Shown here one piece after another: positions 48,701-62,999 of a stretch of DNA of 64,000 bases. The number at the start of each line of letters is the position of its first letter. The stretch's first letter is position 1. The stretch spans positions 1,005,241 to 1,069,240 of the forward strand of contig CM049318.1 of the NCBI GenBank assembly GCA_026874595.1, written 5' to 3'. The position numbers and the translations under genes were made by a program. Under the pieces are notes generated by a model that saw only the letters and a program-made list of their open reading frames with translations, did not search any database and was not told where the DNA came from. Origin of the DNA: Sipunculus nudus. Lineage: Eukaryota > Annelida > Sipuncula > Golfingiida > Sipunculidae.

Positions 48701-51700
48701 TCGATCTAGTAAAGGCGTTCTGCCTCAGCGGAGGAATGTGCTCAGTTGAAGTTCATTCTAGTTAATATCCATAGATATTTTCTGCGGATTTGGATTACCT
48801 GGTGGATCCAGTAAAGGTGTTCTGCCTCAGCGGAGGAATGTGCTCAGTTGAAGTTCATTCTAGTTAATATTCATAGATATGTTCTGCGGATTTGATTACC
48901 TGGTGGATCCAGTAAAGGCGTTCTGTCTCAGCGGAGGAATGTGCTCAGTTGAAGTTCATTCTAGTTAATATCCATAGATATTTTCTGCGGATTTGGATTA
49001 CCTGGTCGATCCAGTAAAGGCGTTCTGCCTCAGCGGAGGAATGTGCTCAGTTGAAGTTCATTCAAGTTAATATTCATAGATATTTTCTGCGGATTTGATT
49101 ACCTGGTGGATCCAGTAAAGGTGTTCTGACTTAGCGGAGGAATGTGCTAAGTTGAAGTTCATTCTAGTTAATATTCATAGATATTTTCTGCGGATTTGGA
49201 TTACCTGGTGGATCCAGTAAAGGCGTTCTGCCTTAGCGGAGGAATGTGCTAAGTTGAAGTTCATTCTAGTTAATATTCATAGATATTTTCTGCGGATTTG
49301 ATTACCTGGTGGATCCAGGAAAGGCGTTCTGCCTCAGCGGAGGAATGTGCTCAGTTGAATTTCATTCTAGTTAATATTCATAGATATTTTCTGCGGATTT
49401 GGATTACCTGGTCGATCTAGTAAAGGCGTTCTGCCTCAGCAGAGGAATGTGCTAAGTTGAAGTTCATTCTAGTTAATATCCATAGATATTTTCTGCGGAT
49501 TTGGATTACCTGGTGGATCCAGTAAAGGTGTTCTGCCTCAGCGGAGGAATGTGCTCAGTTGAAGTTCATTCTAGTTGATATTCATAGATATGTTCTGCGG
49601 ATTTGATTACCTGGTGGATCCAGTAAAGGCGTTCTGTCTCAGCGGAGGAATGTGCTCAGTTGAAGTTCATTCTAGTTAATATCCATTGATATTTTCTGCG
49701 GATTTGGTTTATCTGGTGGATCCAGTAAAGGCGTTCTGCCTCAGCGGAGGAATGTGCTCAGTTGAAGTTCATTCTAGTTAATATTCATAGATATTTTCTG
49801 CGGATTTGATTACCTGGTGGATCCAGTAAAGGCGTTCTGCCTGAGCGGAGGAATGTGCTCAGTTGAAGTTCATTCTAGTTAATATTCATAGATATTTTCT
49901 GCGGATTTGGATTACCTGGTGGATCCAGTAAAGGCGTTCTGCCTCAGCGGAGGAATGTGCTCAGTTGAAGTTCATTCAAGTTAATATTCATAGATATTTT
50001 CTGCGGATTTGGATTACCTGGTGGATCCAGTAAAGGTGTTCTGCCTCAGCGGAGGAATGTGCTCAGTTGAAGTTTTATTCTAGTTAATATTCATAGATAT
50101 TTTCTGCGGATTTGGATAACCTGGTGGATCCAGTAAAGGTGTTCTGCCTCAGCGGAGGAATGTGCTCAGTTGAAGTTCATTCTAGTTAATATTCATAGAT
50201 ATTTTCTGCGGATTTGGATTACCTGGTGGATCCAGTAAAGGCGTTCTGCCTCAGCGGAGGAATGTGCTCAGTTGAAGTTCATTCTAGTTAATATTCATAG
50301 ATATTTTCTGCGGATTTGATTACCTGGTGGATCCAGTAAAGGCGTTCTGCCTGAGCGGAGGAATGTGCTCAGTTGAAGTTCATTCTAGTTAATATTCATA
50401 GATATTTTCTGCGGATTTGGATTACCTGGTGGATCCAGTAAAGGCGTTCTGCCTCAGCGGAGGAATGTGCTCAGTTGAAGTTCATTCAAGTTAATATTCA
50501 TAGATATTTTCTGCGGATTTGGATTACCTGGTGGATCCAGTAAAGGTGTTCTTCCTTAGCGGAGGAATGTGCTCATTTGAAGTTCATTCTAGTTAATATT
50601 CATAGATATTTTCTGCGGATTTGGATTACCTGGTGGATCCTGTAAAGGTGTTCTGCCTCAGCGGAGGAATGTGCTCAGTTGAAGTTCATTCTAGTTAATA
50701 TTCATAGATATTTTCTGCGGATTTGGATTACCTGGTGGATCCAGTAAAGGCGTTCTGCCTCAGCGGAGGAATGTGCTCAGTTGAAGTTCATTCTAGTTAA
50801 TATTCATAGATATTTATTGCGCATTTGGATTACCTGGTGGATCCAGTAAAGGAGTTCTGCCTTAGCGGAGGAATGTGCTGAGTTGAAGTTCATTCTAATA
50901 ATATTCATAGTTATTTTCTGCGGATTTGGATTACCTGGTGGATCCAGTAAAGGTGTTCTGCCTCAGCGGAGGAATGTGCTCAGTTGAAGTTCATTCTAGT
51001 TAATATTCATAGATATTTTCTGCGGATTTGATTACCTGGTGGATCCAGTAAAGGCGTTCTGCCTGAGCGGAGGAATGTGCTCAGTTGAAGTTCATTCTAG
51101 TTAATATTCATAGATATTTTCTGCGGATTTGGATTACCTGGTGGATCCAGTAAAGGCGTTCTGCCTCAGCGGAGGAATGTGCTCAGTTGAAGTTCATTCT
51201 AGTTAATATTCATAGATATTTTCTGCGGATTTGGATTACCTGGTGGATCCAGTAAAGGCGTTCTGCCTCAGCGGAGGAATGTGCTCAGTTGAAGTTCATT
51301 CTAGTTAATATTCATAGATATTTTCTGCGGATTTGATTACCTGGTGGATCCAGTAAAGGCGTTCTGCCTGAGCGGAGGAATGTGCTCAGTTGAAGTTCAT
51401 TCTAGTTAATATTCATAGATATTTTCTGCGGATTTGGATTACCTGGTGGATCCAGTAAAGGCGTTCTGCCTCAGCGGAGGAATGTGCTCAGTTGAAGTTC
51501 ATTCTAGTTAATATTCATAGATATTTTCTGCGGATTTGATTACCTGGTGGATCCAGTAAAGGCGTTCTGCCTGAGCGGAGGAATGTGCTCAGTTGAAGTT
51601 CATTCTAGTTAATATTCATAGATATTTTCTGCGGATTTGGATTACCTGGTGGATCCAGTAAAGGCGTTCTGCCTCAGCGGAGGAATGTGCTCAGTTGAAG

Positions 51701-53877
51701 TTCATTCAAGTTAATATTCATAGATATTTTCTGCGGATTTGGATTACCTGGTGGATCCAGTAAAGGTGTTCTTCCTTAGCGGAGGAATGTGCTCATTTGA
51801 AGTTCATTCTAGTTAATATTCATAGATATTTTCTGCGGATTTGGATTACCTGGTGGATCCTGTAAAGGTGTTCTGCCTCAGCGGAGGAATGTGCTCAGTT
51901 GAAGTTCATTCAAGTTAATATTCATAGATATTTTCTGCGGATTTGGATTACCTGGTGGATCCAGTAAAGGCGTTCTGCCTCAGCGGAGGAATGTGCTCAG
52001 TTGAAGTTCATTCTAGTTAATATTCATAGATATTTTCTGCGGATTTGGATTACCTGGTCGATCTAGTAAAGGCGTTCTGCCTCAGCGGAGGAATGTGCTC
52101 AGTTGAAGTTCATTCTAGTTAATATCCATAGATATTTTCTGCGGATTTGGATTACCTGGTGGATCCAGTAAAGGTGTTCTGCCTCAGCGGAGGAATGTGC
52201 TCAGTTGAAGTTCATTCTAGTTAATATTCATAGATATGTTCTGCGGATTTGATTACCTGGTGGATCCAGTAAAGGCGTTCTGTCTCAGCGGAGGAATGTG
52301 CTCAGTTGAAGTTCATTCTAGTTAATATCCATAGATATTTTCTGCGGATTTGGATTACCTGGTCGATCCAGTAAAGGCGTTCTGCCTCAGCGGAGGAATG
52401 TGCTCAGTTGAAGTTCATTCAAGTTAATATTCATAGATATTTTCTGCGGATTTGATTACCTGGTGGATCCAGTAAAGGTGTTCTGACTTAGCGGAGGAAT
52501 GTGCTAAGTTGAAGTTCATTCTAGTTAATATTCATAGATATTTTCTGCGGATTTGGATTACCTGGTGGATCCAGTAAAGGCGTTCTGCCTTAGCGGAGGA
52601 ATGTGCTAAGTTGAAGTTCATTCTAGTTAATATTCATAGATATTTTCTGCGGATTTGATTACCTGGTGGATCCAGGAAAGGCGTTCTGCCTCAGCGGAGG
52701 AATGTGCTCAGTTGAATTTCATTCTAGTTAATATTCATAGATATTTTCTGCGGATTTGGATTACCTGGTCGATCTAGTAAAGGCGTTCTGCCTCAGCAGA
52801 GGAATGTGCTAAGTTGAAGTTCATTCTAGTTAATATCCATAGATATTTTCTGCGGATTTGGATTACCTGGTGGATCCAGTAAAGGTGTTCTGCCTCAGCG
52901 GAGGAATGTGCTCAGTTGAAGTTCATTCTAGTTGATATTCATAGATATGTTCTGCGGATTTGATTACCTGGTGGATCCAGTAAAGGCGTTCTGTCTCAGC
53001 GGAGGAATGTGCTCAGTTGAAGTTCATTCTAGTTAATAACCATTGATATTTTCTGCGGATTTGGTTTATCTGGTGGATCCAGTAAAGGCGTTCTGCCTCA
53101 GCGGAGGAATGTGCTCAGTTGAAGTTCATTCTAGTTAATATTCATAGATATTTTCTGCGGATTTGATTACCTGGTGGATCCAGTAAAGGCGTTCTGCCTC
53201 AGCGGAGGAATGTGCTCAGTTGAAGTTCATTCTAGTTAATATTCATAGATATTTTCTGCGGATTTGGATTACCTGGTGGATCCAGTAAAGGCGTTCTGCC
53301 TCAGCGGAGGAATGTGCTCAGTTGAAGTTCATTCAAGTTAATATTCATAGATATTTTCTGCGGATTTGGATTACCTGGTGGATCCAGTAAAGGTGTTCTG
53401 CCTCAGCGGAGGAATGTGCTCAGTTGAAGTTTTATTCTAGTTAATATTCATAGATATTTTCTGCGGATTTGGATAACCTGGTGGATCCAGTAAAGGTGTT
53501 CTGCCTCAGCGGAGGAATGTGCTCAGTTGAAGTTCATTCTAGTTAATATTCATAGATATTTTCTGCGGATTTGGTTTATCTGGTGGATCCAGTAAAGGTG
53601 TTCTGCCTCAGCGGAGGAATGTGCTCAGTTGAAGTTCATTCTAGTTAATATTCATAGATATTTTCTGCGGATTTGGATTACCTGGTGGATCCAGTAAAGG
53701 CGTTCTGCCTCAGCGGAGGAATGTGCTCAGTTGAAGTTCATTCTAGTTAATATTCATAGATATTTTCTGCGGATTTGATTACCTGGTGGATCCAGTAAAG
53801 TCGTTCTGCCTCAGCGGAGGAATGTGCTAAGTTGAAGTTCATTCTAGTTAATATTCATAGATATTTTCTGCGGATTT

Positions 53878-56800
53878 GGTTTACCTGGTGGATCCAGTAA
53901 AGGCGTTCTGCCTCAGCGGAGGAATGTGCTAAGTTGAAGTTCATTCTAGTTAATATTCCTAGATATTTTCTGCGGATTTGATTACCTGGTGGATCCAGTA
54001 AAGGCGTTCTGCCTCAGCGGAGGAATGTGCGCAGTTGAAGTTCATTCTAGTTAATATTCATAGATATTTTCTGCGGATTTGGATTACCTGGTGGATCCAG
54101 TAAAGGCGTTCTGCCTCAGCGGAGGAATGTGCTCAGTTGAAGTTCATTCAAGTTAATATTCATAGATATTTTCTGCGGATTTGGATTACCTGGTGGATCC
54201 AGTAAAGGTGTTCTGCCTTAGCGGAGGAATGTGCTGAGTTGAAGTTCATTCTAATAATATTCATAGATATTTTCTGCGGATTTGGATTACCTGGTGGATC
54301 CAGTAAAGGTGTTCTGCCTCAGCGGAGGAATGTGCTCAGTTGAAGTTCATTCTAGTTAATATTCATAGATATTTTCTGCGGATTTGATTACCTGGTGGAT
54401 CCAGTAAAGGCGTTCTGCCTGAGCGGAGGAATGTGCTCAGTTGAAGTTCATTCTAGTTAATATTCATAGATATTTTCTGCGGATTTGGATTACCTGGTGG
54501 ATCCAGTAAAGGCGTTCTGCCTCAGCGGAGGAATGTGCTCAGTTGAAGTTCATTCTAGTTAATATTCATAGATATTTTCTGCGGATTTGATTACCTGGTG
54601 GATCCAGTAAAGGCGTTCTGCCTGAGCGGAGGAATGTGCTCAGTTGAAGTTCATTCTAGTTAATATTCATAGATATTTTCTGCGGATTTGGATTACCTGG
54701 TGGATCCAGTAAAGGCGTTCTGCCTCAGCGGAGGAATGTGCTCAGTTGAAGTTCATTCAAGTTAATATTCATAGATATTTTCTGCGGATTTGGATTACCT
54801 GGTGGATCCAGTAAAGGTGTTCTTCCTTAGCGGAGGAATGTGCTCATTTGAAGTTCATTCTAGTTAATATTCATAGATATTTTCTGCGGATTTGGATTAC
54901 CTGGTGGATCCTGTAAAGGTGTTCTGCCTCAGCGGAGGAATGTGCTCAGTTGAAGTTCATTCTAGTTAATATTCATAGATATTTTCTGCGGATTTGGATT
55001 ACCTGGTGGATCCAGTAAAGGCGTTCTGCCTCAGCGGAGGAATGTGCTCAGTTGAAGTTCATTCTAGTTAATATTCATAGATATTTTCTGCGGATTTGGA
55101 TTACCTGGTCGATCCAGTAAAGGTGTTCTGCCTCAGCGGAGGAATGTGCTCAGTTGAAGTTCATTCTAGTTAATATTCATAGATATTTTCTGCGGATTTG
55201 GATTACCTGGTGGATCCAGTAAAGGCGTTCTGCCTCAGTGGAGGAATGTGCTCAGTTGAAGTTCATTCAAGTTAATATTCATAGATATTTTCTGCGGATT
55301 TGGATTACCTGGTGGATCCAGTAAAGGTGTTCTGCCTCAGCGGAGGAATGTGCTCAGTTGAAGTTCATTCTAGTTAATATTCATAGATATTTTCTGCGGA
55401 TTTGATTACCTGGTGGATCCAGTAAAGGCGTTCTGCCTGAGCGGAGGAATGTGCTCAGTTGAAGTTCATTCTAGTTAATATTCATAGATATTTTCTGCGG
55501 ATTTGGATTACCTGGTGGATCCAGTAAAGGCGTTCTGCCTCAGCGGAGGAATGTGCTCAGTTGAAGTTCATTCTAGTTAATATTCATAGATATTTTCTGC
55601 GGATTTGATTACCTGGTGGATCCAGTAAAGGCGTTCTGCCTGAGCGGAGGAATGTGCTCAGTTGAAGTTCATTCTAGTTAATATTCATAGATATTTTCTG
55701 CGGATTTGGATTACCTGGTGGATCCAGTAAAGGCGTTCTGCCTCAGCGGAGGAATGTGCTCAGTTGAAGTTCATTCAAGTTAATATTCATAGATATTTTC
55801 TGCGGATTTGGATTACCTGGTCGATCCAGTAAAGGTGTTCTGCCTCAGCGGAGGAATGTGCTCAGTTGAAGTTCATTCTAGTTAATATTCATAGATATTT
55901 TCTGCGGATTTGGATTACCTGGTGGATCCAGTAAAGGCGTTCTGCCTCAGTGGAGGAATGTGCTCAGTTGAAGTTCATTCAAGTTAATATTCATAGATAT
56001 TTTCTGCGGATTTGGATTACCTGGTGGATCCAGTAAAGGTGTTCTGCCTCAGCGGAGGAATGTGCTCAGTTGAAGTTCATTCTAGTTAATATTCATAGAT
56101 ATTTTCTGCGGATTTGGATTACCTGGTGGATCCAGTAAAGGCGTTCTGCCTCAGCGGAGGAATGTGCTCAGTTGAAGTTCATTCTAGTTAATATTCATAG
56201 ATATTTTCTGCGGATTTGGATTACCTTGTGGATCCAGTAAAGGCGTTCTGCCTCAGCGGAGGAATGTGCTGAGTTGAGTTTCATTCTAGTTAATATTCAT
56301 AGATATTTTCTGCGGATTTGATTACCTGGTGGATCCAGTAAAGGCGTTCTGCCTCAGCGGAGGAATGTGCTCAGTTGAAGTTCATTCTAGTTAATATTCA
56401 TAGATATTTTCTGCGGATTTGGTTTACCTGGTGGATCCAGTAAAGGCGTTCTGCCTCAGCGGAGGAATGTGCTCAGTTGAAGTTCATTCTAGTTAATATT
56501 CATAGATATTTTCTGCGGATTTGATTACCTGGTGGATCCAGTAAAGGCGTTCTGCCTCAGCGGAGGAATGTGCGCAGTTGAAGTTCATTCTAGTTAATAT
56601 TCATAGATATTTTCTGCGGATTTGGATTACCTGGTGGATCCAGTAAAGGCGTTCTGCCTCAGCGGAGGAATGTGCTCAGTTGAAGTTCATTCTAGTTAAT
56701 ATCCATAGATATTTTCTGCGGATTTGGATTACCTGGTGGATCCAGTAAAGGTGTTCTGTCTTAGCGGAGGAATGTGCTCAGTTGAAGTTCATTCTAATAA

Positions 56801-59800
56801 TATTCATAGATATTTTCTGCGGATTTGGATTACCTGGTGGATCCAATAAAGGTGTTCTGCCTCAGCGGAGGAATGTGCTCAGTTGAAGTTCATTCTAGTT
56901 AATATTCATAGATATTTTCTGCGGATTTGGATTACCTGGTGGATCCAGTAAAGGCGTTCTGCCTCAGCGGAGGAATGTGCTCAGTTGAAGTTCATTCTAG
57001 TTAATATTCATAGATATTTTCTGCGGATTTGGTTTACCTGGTGGATCCAGTAAAGGCGTTCTGCCTCAGCGGAGGAATGTGCTAAGTTGAAGTTCATTCT
57101 AGTTAATATTCCTAGATATTTTCTGCGGATTTGATTACCTGGTGGATCCAGTAAAGGCGTTCTGCCTCAGCGGAGGAATGTGCGCAGTTGAAGTTCATTC
57201 TAGTTAATATTCATAGATATTTTCTGCGGATTTGGATTACCTGGTGGATCCAGTAAAGGCGTTCTGCCTCAGCGGAGGAATGTGCTCAGTTGAAGTTCAT
57301 TCAAGTTAATATTCATAGATATTTTCTGCGGATTTGGATTACCTGGTGGATCCAGTAAAGGTGTTCTGCCTTAGCGGAGGAATGTGCTGAGTTGAAGTTC
57401 ATTCTAATAATATTCATAGATATTTTCTGCGGATTTGGATTACCTGGTGGATCCAGTAAAGGTGTTCTGCCTCAGCGGAGGAATGTGCTCAGTTGAAGTT
57501 CATTCTAGTTAATATTCATAGATATTTTCTGCGGATTTGATTACCTGGTGGATCCAGTAAAGGCGTTCTGCCTGAGCGGAGGAATGTGCTCAGTTGAAGT
57601 TCATTCTAGTTAATATTCATAGATATTTTCTGCGGATTTGGATTACCTGGTGGATCCAGTAAAGGCGTTCTGCCTCAGCGGAGGAATGTGCTCAGTTGAA
57701 GTTCATTCTAGTTAATATTCATAGATATTTTCTGCGGATTTGATTACCTGGTGGATCCAGTAAAGGCGTTCTGCCTGAGCGGAGGAATGTGCTCAGTTGA
57801 AGTTCATTCTAGTTAATATTCATAGATATTTTCTGCGGATTTGGATTACCTGGTGGATCCAGTAAAGGCGTTCTGCCTCAGCGGAGGAATGTGCTCAGTT
57901 GAAGTTCATTCAAGTTAATATTCATAGATATTTTCTGCGGATTTGGATTACCTGGTGGATCCAGTAAAGGTGTTCTTCCTTAGCGGAGGAATGTGCTCAT
58001 TTGAAGTTCATTCTAGTTAATATTCATAGATATTTTCTGCGGATTTGGATTACCTGGTGGATCCTGTAAAGGTGTTCTGCCTCAGCGGAGGAATGTGCTC
58101 AGTTGAAGTTCATTCTAGTTAATATTCATAGATATTTTCTGCGGATTTGGATTACCTGGTGGATCCAGTAAAGGCGTTCTGCCTCAGCGGAGGAATGTGC
58201 TCAGTTGAAGTTCATTCTAGTTAATATTCATAGATATTTTCTGCGGATTTGGATTACCTGGTCGATCCAGTAAAGGTGTTCTGCCTCAGCGGAGGAATGT
58301 GCTCAGTTGAAGTTCATTCTAGTTAATATTCATAGATATTTTCTGCGGATTTGGATTACCTGGTGGATCCAGTAAAGGCGTTCTGCCTCAGTGGAGGAAT
58401 GTGCTCAGTTGAAGTTCATTCAAGTTAATATTCATAGATATTTTCTGCGGATTTGGATTACCTGGTGGATCCAGTAAAGGTGTTCTGCCTCAGCGGAGGA
58501 ATGTGCTCAGTTGAAGTTCATTCTAGTTAATATTCATAGATATTTTCTGCGGATTTGATTACCTGGTGGATCCAGTAAAGGCGTTCTGCCTGAGCGGAGG
58601 AATGTGCTCAGTTGAAGTTCATTCTAGTTAATATTCATAGATATTTTCTGCGGATTTGGATTACCTGGTGGATCCAGTAAAGGCGTTCTGCCTCAGCGGA
58701 GGAATGTGCTCAGTTGAAGTTCATTCTAGTTAATATTCATAGATATTTTCTGCGGATTTGATTACCTGGTGGATCCAGTAAAGGCGTTCTGCCTGAGCGG
58801 AGGAATGTGCTCAGTTGAAGTTCATTCTAGTTAATATTCATAGATATTTTCTGCGGATTTGGATTACCTGGTGGATCCAGTAAAGGCGTTCTGCCTCAGC
58901 GGAGGAATGTGCTCAGTTGAAGTTCATTCAAGTTAATATTCATAGATATTTTCTGCGGATTTGGATTACCTGGTCGATCCAGTAAAGGTGTTCTGCCTCA
59001 GCGGAGGAATGTGCTCAGTTGAAGTTCATTCTAGTTAATATTCATAGATATTTTCTGCGGATTTGGATTACCTGGTGGATCCAGTAAAGGCGTTCTGCCT
59101 CAGTGGAGGAATGTGCTCAGTTGAAGTTCATTCAAGTTAATATTCATAGATATTTTCTGCGGATTTGGATTACCTGGTGGATCCAGTAAAGGTGTTCTGC
59201 CTCAGCGGAGGAATGTGCTCAGTTGAAGTTCATTCTAGTTAATATTCATAGATATTTTCTGCGGATTTGGATTACCTGGTGGATCCAGTAAAGGCGTTCT
59301 GCCTCAGCGGAGGAATGTGCTCAGTTGAAGTTCATTCTAGTTAATATTCATAGATATTTTCTGCGGATTTGGATTACCTTGTGGATCCAGTAAAGGCGTT
59401 CTGCCTCAGCGGAGGAATGTGCTGAGTTGAGTTTCATTCTAGTTAATATTCATAGATATTTTCTGCGGATTTGATTACCTGGTGGATCCAGTAAAGGCGT
59501 TCTGCCTCAGCGGAGGAATGTGCTCAGTTGAAGTTCATTCTAGTTAATATTCATAGATATTTTCTGCGGATTTGGTTTACCTGGTGGATCCAGTAAAGGC
59601 GTTCTGCCTCAGCGGAGGAATGTGCTCAGTTGAAGTTCATTCTAGTTAATATTCATAGATATTTTCTGCGGATTTGATTACCTGGTGGATCCAGTAAAGG
59701 CGTTCTGCCTCAGCGGAGGAATGTGCGCAGTTGAAGTTCATTCTAGTTAATATTCATAGATATTTTCTGCGGATTTGGATTACCTGGTGGATCCAGTAAA

Positions 59801-60183
59801 GGCGTTCTGCCTCAGCGGAGGAATGTGCTCAGTTGAAGTTCATTCTAGTTAATATCCATAGATATTTTCTGCGGATTTGGATTACCTGGTGGATCCAGTA
59901 AAGGTGTTCTGTCTTAGCGGAGGAATGTGCTCAGTTGAAGTTCATTCTAATAATATTCATAGATATTTTCTGCGGATTTGGATTACCTGGTGGATCCAAT
60001 AAAGGTGTTCTGCCTCAGCGGAGGAATGTGCTCAGTTGAAGTTCATTCTAGTTAATATTCATAGATATTTTCTGCGGATTTGGATTACCTGGTGGATCCA
60101 GTAAAGGCGTTCTGCCTCAGCGGAGGAATGTGCTCAGTTGAAGTTCATTCTAGTTAATATTCATAGATATTTTCTGCGGATTT
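53878..60183 (+). repeat. 3,153-bp higher-order repeat, two copies
   Basis: GGTTTACCTG 53878/57031, ATTCCTAGAT 53955/57108, CAGTGG 55236/58389 and 55948/59101, the GAGTTGAGTT variant 56271/59424 and CTAATAAT 56794/59947 all differ by 3,153 bp (31 monomers). Inside each copy a 712-bp (7-monomer) direct duplication is visible through CAGTGG at 55236/55948 and 58389/59101. Confidence 0.9.
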
Positions 60184-62999
60184 GGATTACCTGGTGGATC
60201 CAGTAAAGGCGTTCTGCCTCAGCGGAGGAATGTGCTTAGTTGAAGTTCATTCTAGTTAATATTCATAGATATTTTCTGCGGATTTGGATTACCTGGTCGA
60301 TCCAGTAAAGGTGTTCTGCCTCAGCGGAGGAATGTGCTCAGTTGAAGTTCATTCTAGTTTATATCCATAGATATTTTCTGCGGATTTGGATTACCTGGTG
60401 GATCCAGTAAAGGCGTTCTGCCTCAGCGGAGGAATGTGCTCAGTTGAAGTTCATTCTAGTTAATATCCATAGATATTTTCTGCGGATTTGGATTACCTGG
60501 TGGATCCAGTAAAGGCGTTCTTCCTCGGCGGAGGAATGTGCTCAGTTGAAGTTCATTCTAGTTAATATTCATAGATATGTTCTGCGGATTTGATTACCTG
60601 GTGGATCCAGTAAAGGCGTTCTGCCTCAGCGGAGGAATGTGCTCAGTTGAAGTTCATTCTAGTTAATATTCATAGATATTTTCTGCGGATTTGGATTACC
60701 TGGTGGATCCAGTAAAGGCGTTCTGCCTCAGCGGAGGAATGTGCTTAGTTGAAGTTCATTCTAGTTAATATTCACAGATATTTTCTGCGGATTTGGATTA
60801 CCTGGTCGATCCAGTAAAGGTGTTCTGCCTCAGCGGAGGAATGTGCTCAGTTGAAGTTCATTCTAGTTAATATTCATAGATATTTTCTGCGGATTTGGAT
60901 TACCTGGTGGATCCAGTAAAGGCGTTCTGCCTCAGCGGAGGAATGTGCTCAGTTGAAGTTCATTCTAGTTAATATCCATAGATATTTTCTGCGGATTTGA
61001 ATTACCTGGTGGATCCAGTAAAGGTGTTCTGCCTCAGCGGAGGAATGTGCTCAGTTGAAGTTCATTCTAGTTAATATTCATAGATATTTTCTGCGGATTT
61101 GATTACCTGGTGGATCCAGTAAAGGCGTTCTGCCTCAGCGGAGGAATGTGCTCAGTTGAAGTTCATTCTAGTTAATATCCATAGATATTTTCTGCGGATT
61201 TGGATTACCTGGTGGATCCAGTAAAGGTGTTCTGCCTCAGCGGAGGAATGTGCTCAGTTGAAGTTCATTCTAGTTAATATTCATAGATATTTTCTGCGGA
61301 TTTGGATTACCTGGTGGATCCAGTAAAGGTGTTCTGCCTCAGCGGAGGAATGTGCTCAGTTGAAGTTCATTCTAGTTAATATTCATAGATATTTTCTGCG
61401 GATTTGGTTTATCTGGTGGATCCAGTAAAGGTGTTCTGCCTCAGCGGAGGAATGTGCTCAGTTGAAGTTCATTCTAGTTAATATTCATAGATATTTTCTG
61501 CGGATTTGGATTACCTGGTGGATCCAGTAAAGGCGTTCTGCCTCAGCGGAGGAATGTGCTCAGTTGAAGTTCATTCTAGTTAATATTCATAGATATTTTC
61601 TGCGGATTTGGATTACCTGGTGGATCCAGTAAAGGCGTTCTGCCTCAGCGGAGGAATGTGCTCAGTTGAAGTTCATTCTAGTTAATATCCATAGATATTT
61701 TCTGCGGATTTGGATTACCTGGTGGATCCAGTAAAGGTTTTCTGCCTCAGCGGAGGAATGTGCTCAGTTGAAGTTCATTCTAGTTAATATTCATAGATAT
61801 GTTCTGCGGTTTTGATTACCTGGTGGATCCAGTAAAGGCGTTCTGCCTCAGCGGAGGAATGTGCTCAGTTGAAGTTCATTCTAGTTAATATCCATAGATA
61901 TTTTCTGCGGATTTGGTTTATCTGGTGGATCCAGTAAAGGCGTTCTGCCTCAGCGGAGGAATGTGCTGAGTTGAAGTTCATTTTAGTTAATATTCATAGA
62001 TATTTTCTGCGGATTTGATTACCTGGTGGTTCCAGTAAAGGCGGAGGAATGTGCTCAGTTGAAGTTCATTCTAGTTAATATTCATAGATATTTTCTGCGG
62101 ATTTGGATTACCTGGTGGATCCAGTAAAGGCGTTCTGCCTCAGCGGAGGAATGTGCTCAGTTGAAGTTCATTCTAGTTAATATTCATAGATATTTTCTGC
62201 GGATTCGGATTACCTGGTGGATCCAGTAAAAGCGTTCTGCCTCAGCGGAGGAATGTGCTCAGTTGAAGTTCATTCTAGTTAATATTCATAGATATTTTCT
62301 GCGGATTTGGTTTATCTGGTGGATCCAGTAAAGGTGTTCTGCCTCAGCGGAGGAATGTGCTCAGTTGAAGTTCATTCTAGTTAATATTCATAGATATTTT
62401 CTGCGGATTTGATTACCTGGTGGATCCAGTAAAGGCGATCTGCCTCAGCGGAGGAATGTGCTAAGTTGAAGTTCATTCTAGTTAATATTCATAGATATTT
62501 TCTGCGGATTTGGATTACCTGGTGGATCCAGTAAAGGCGTTCTGCCTCAGCGGAGGAATGTGCTCAGTTGAAGTTCATTCAAGTTAATATTCATAGATAT
62601 TTTCTGCGGATTTGGATTACCTGGTGGATCCAGTAAAGGTGTTCTGCCTCAGCGGAGGAATGTGCTCAGTTGAAGTTTTATTCTAGTTAATATTCATAGA
62701 TATTTTCTGCGGATTTGGATAACCTGGTGGATCCAGTAAAGGTGTTCTGCCTCAGCGGAGGAATGTGCTCAGTTGAAGTTCATTCTAGTTAATATTCATA
62801 GATATTTTCTGCGGATTTGGTTTATCTGGTGGATCCAGTAAAGGTGTTCTGCCTCAGCGGAGGAATGTGCTCAGTTGAAGTTCATTCTAGTTAATATTCA
62901 TAGATATTTTCTGCGGATTTGGATTACCTGGTGGATCCAGTAAAGGCGTTCTGCCTCAGCGGAGGAATGTGCTCAGTTGAAGTTCATTCTAGTTAATAT

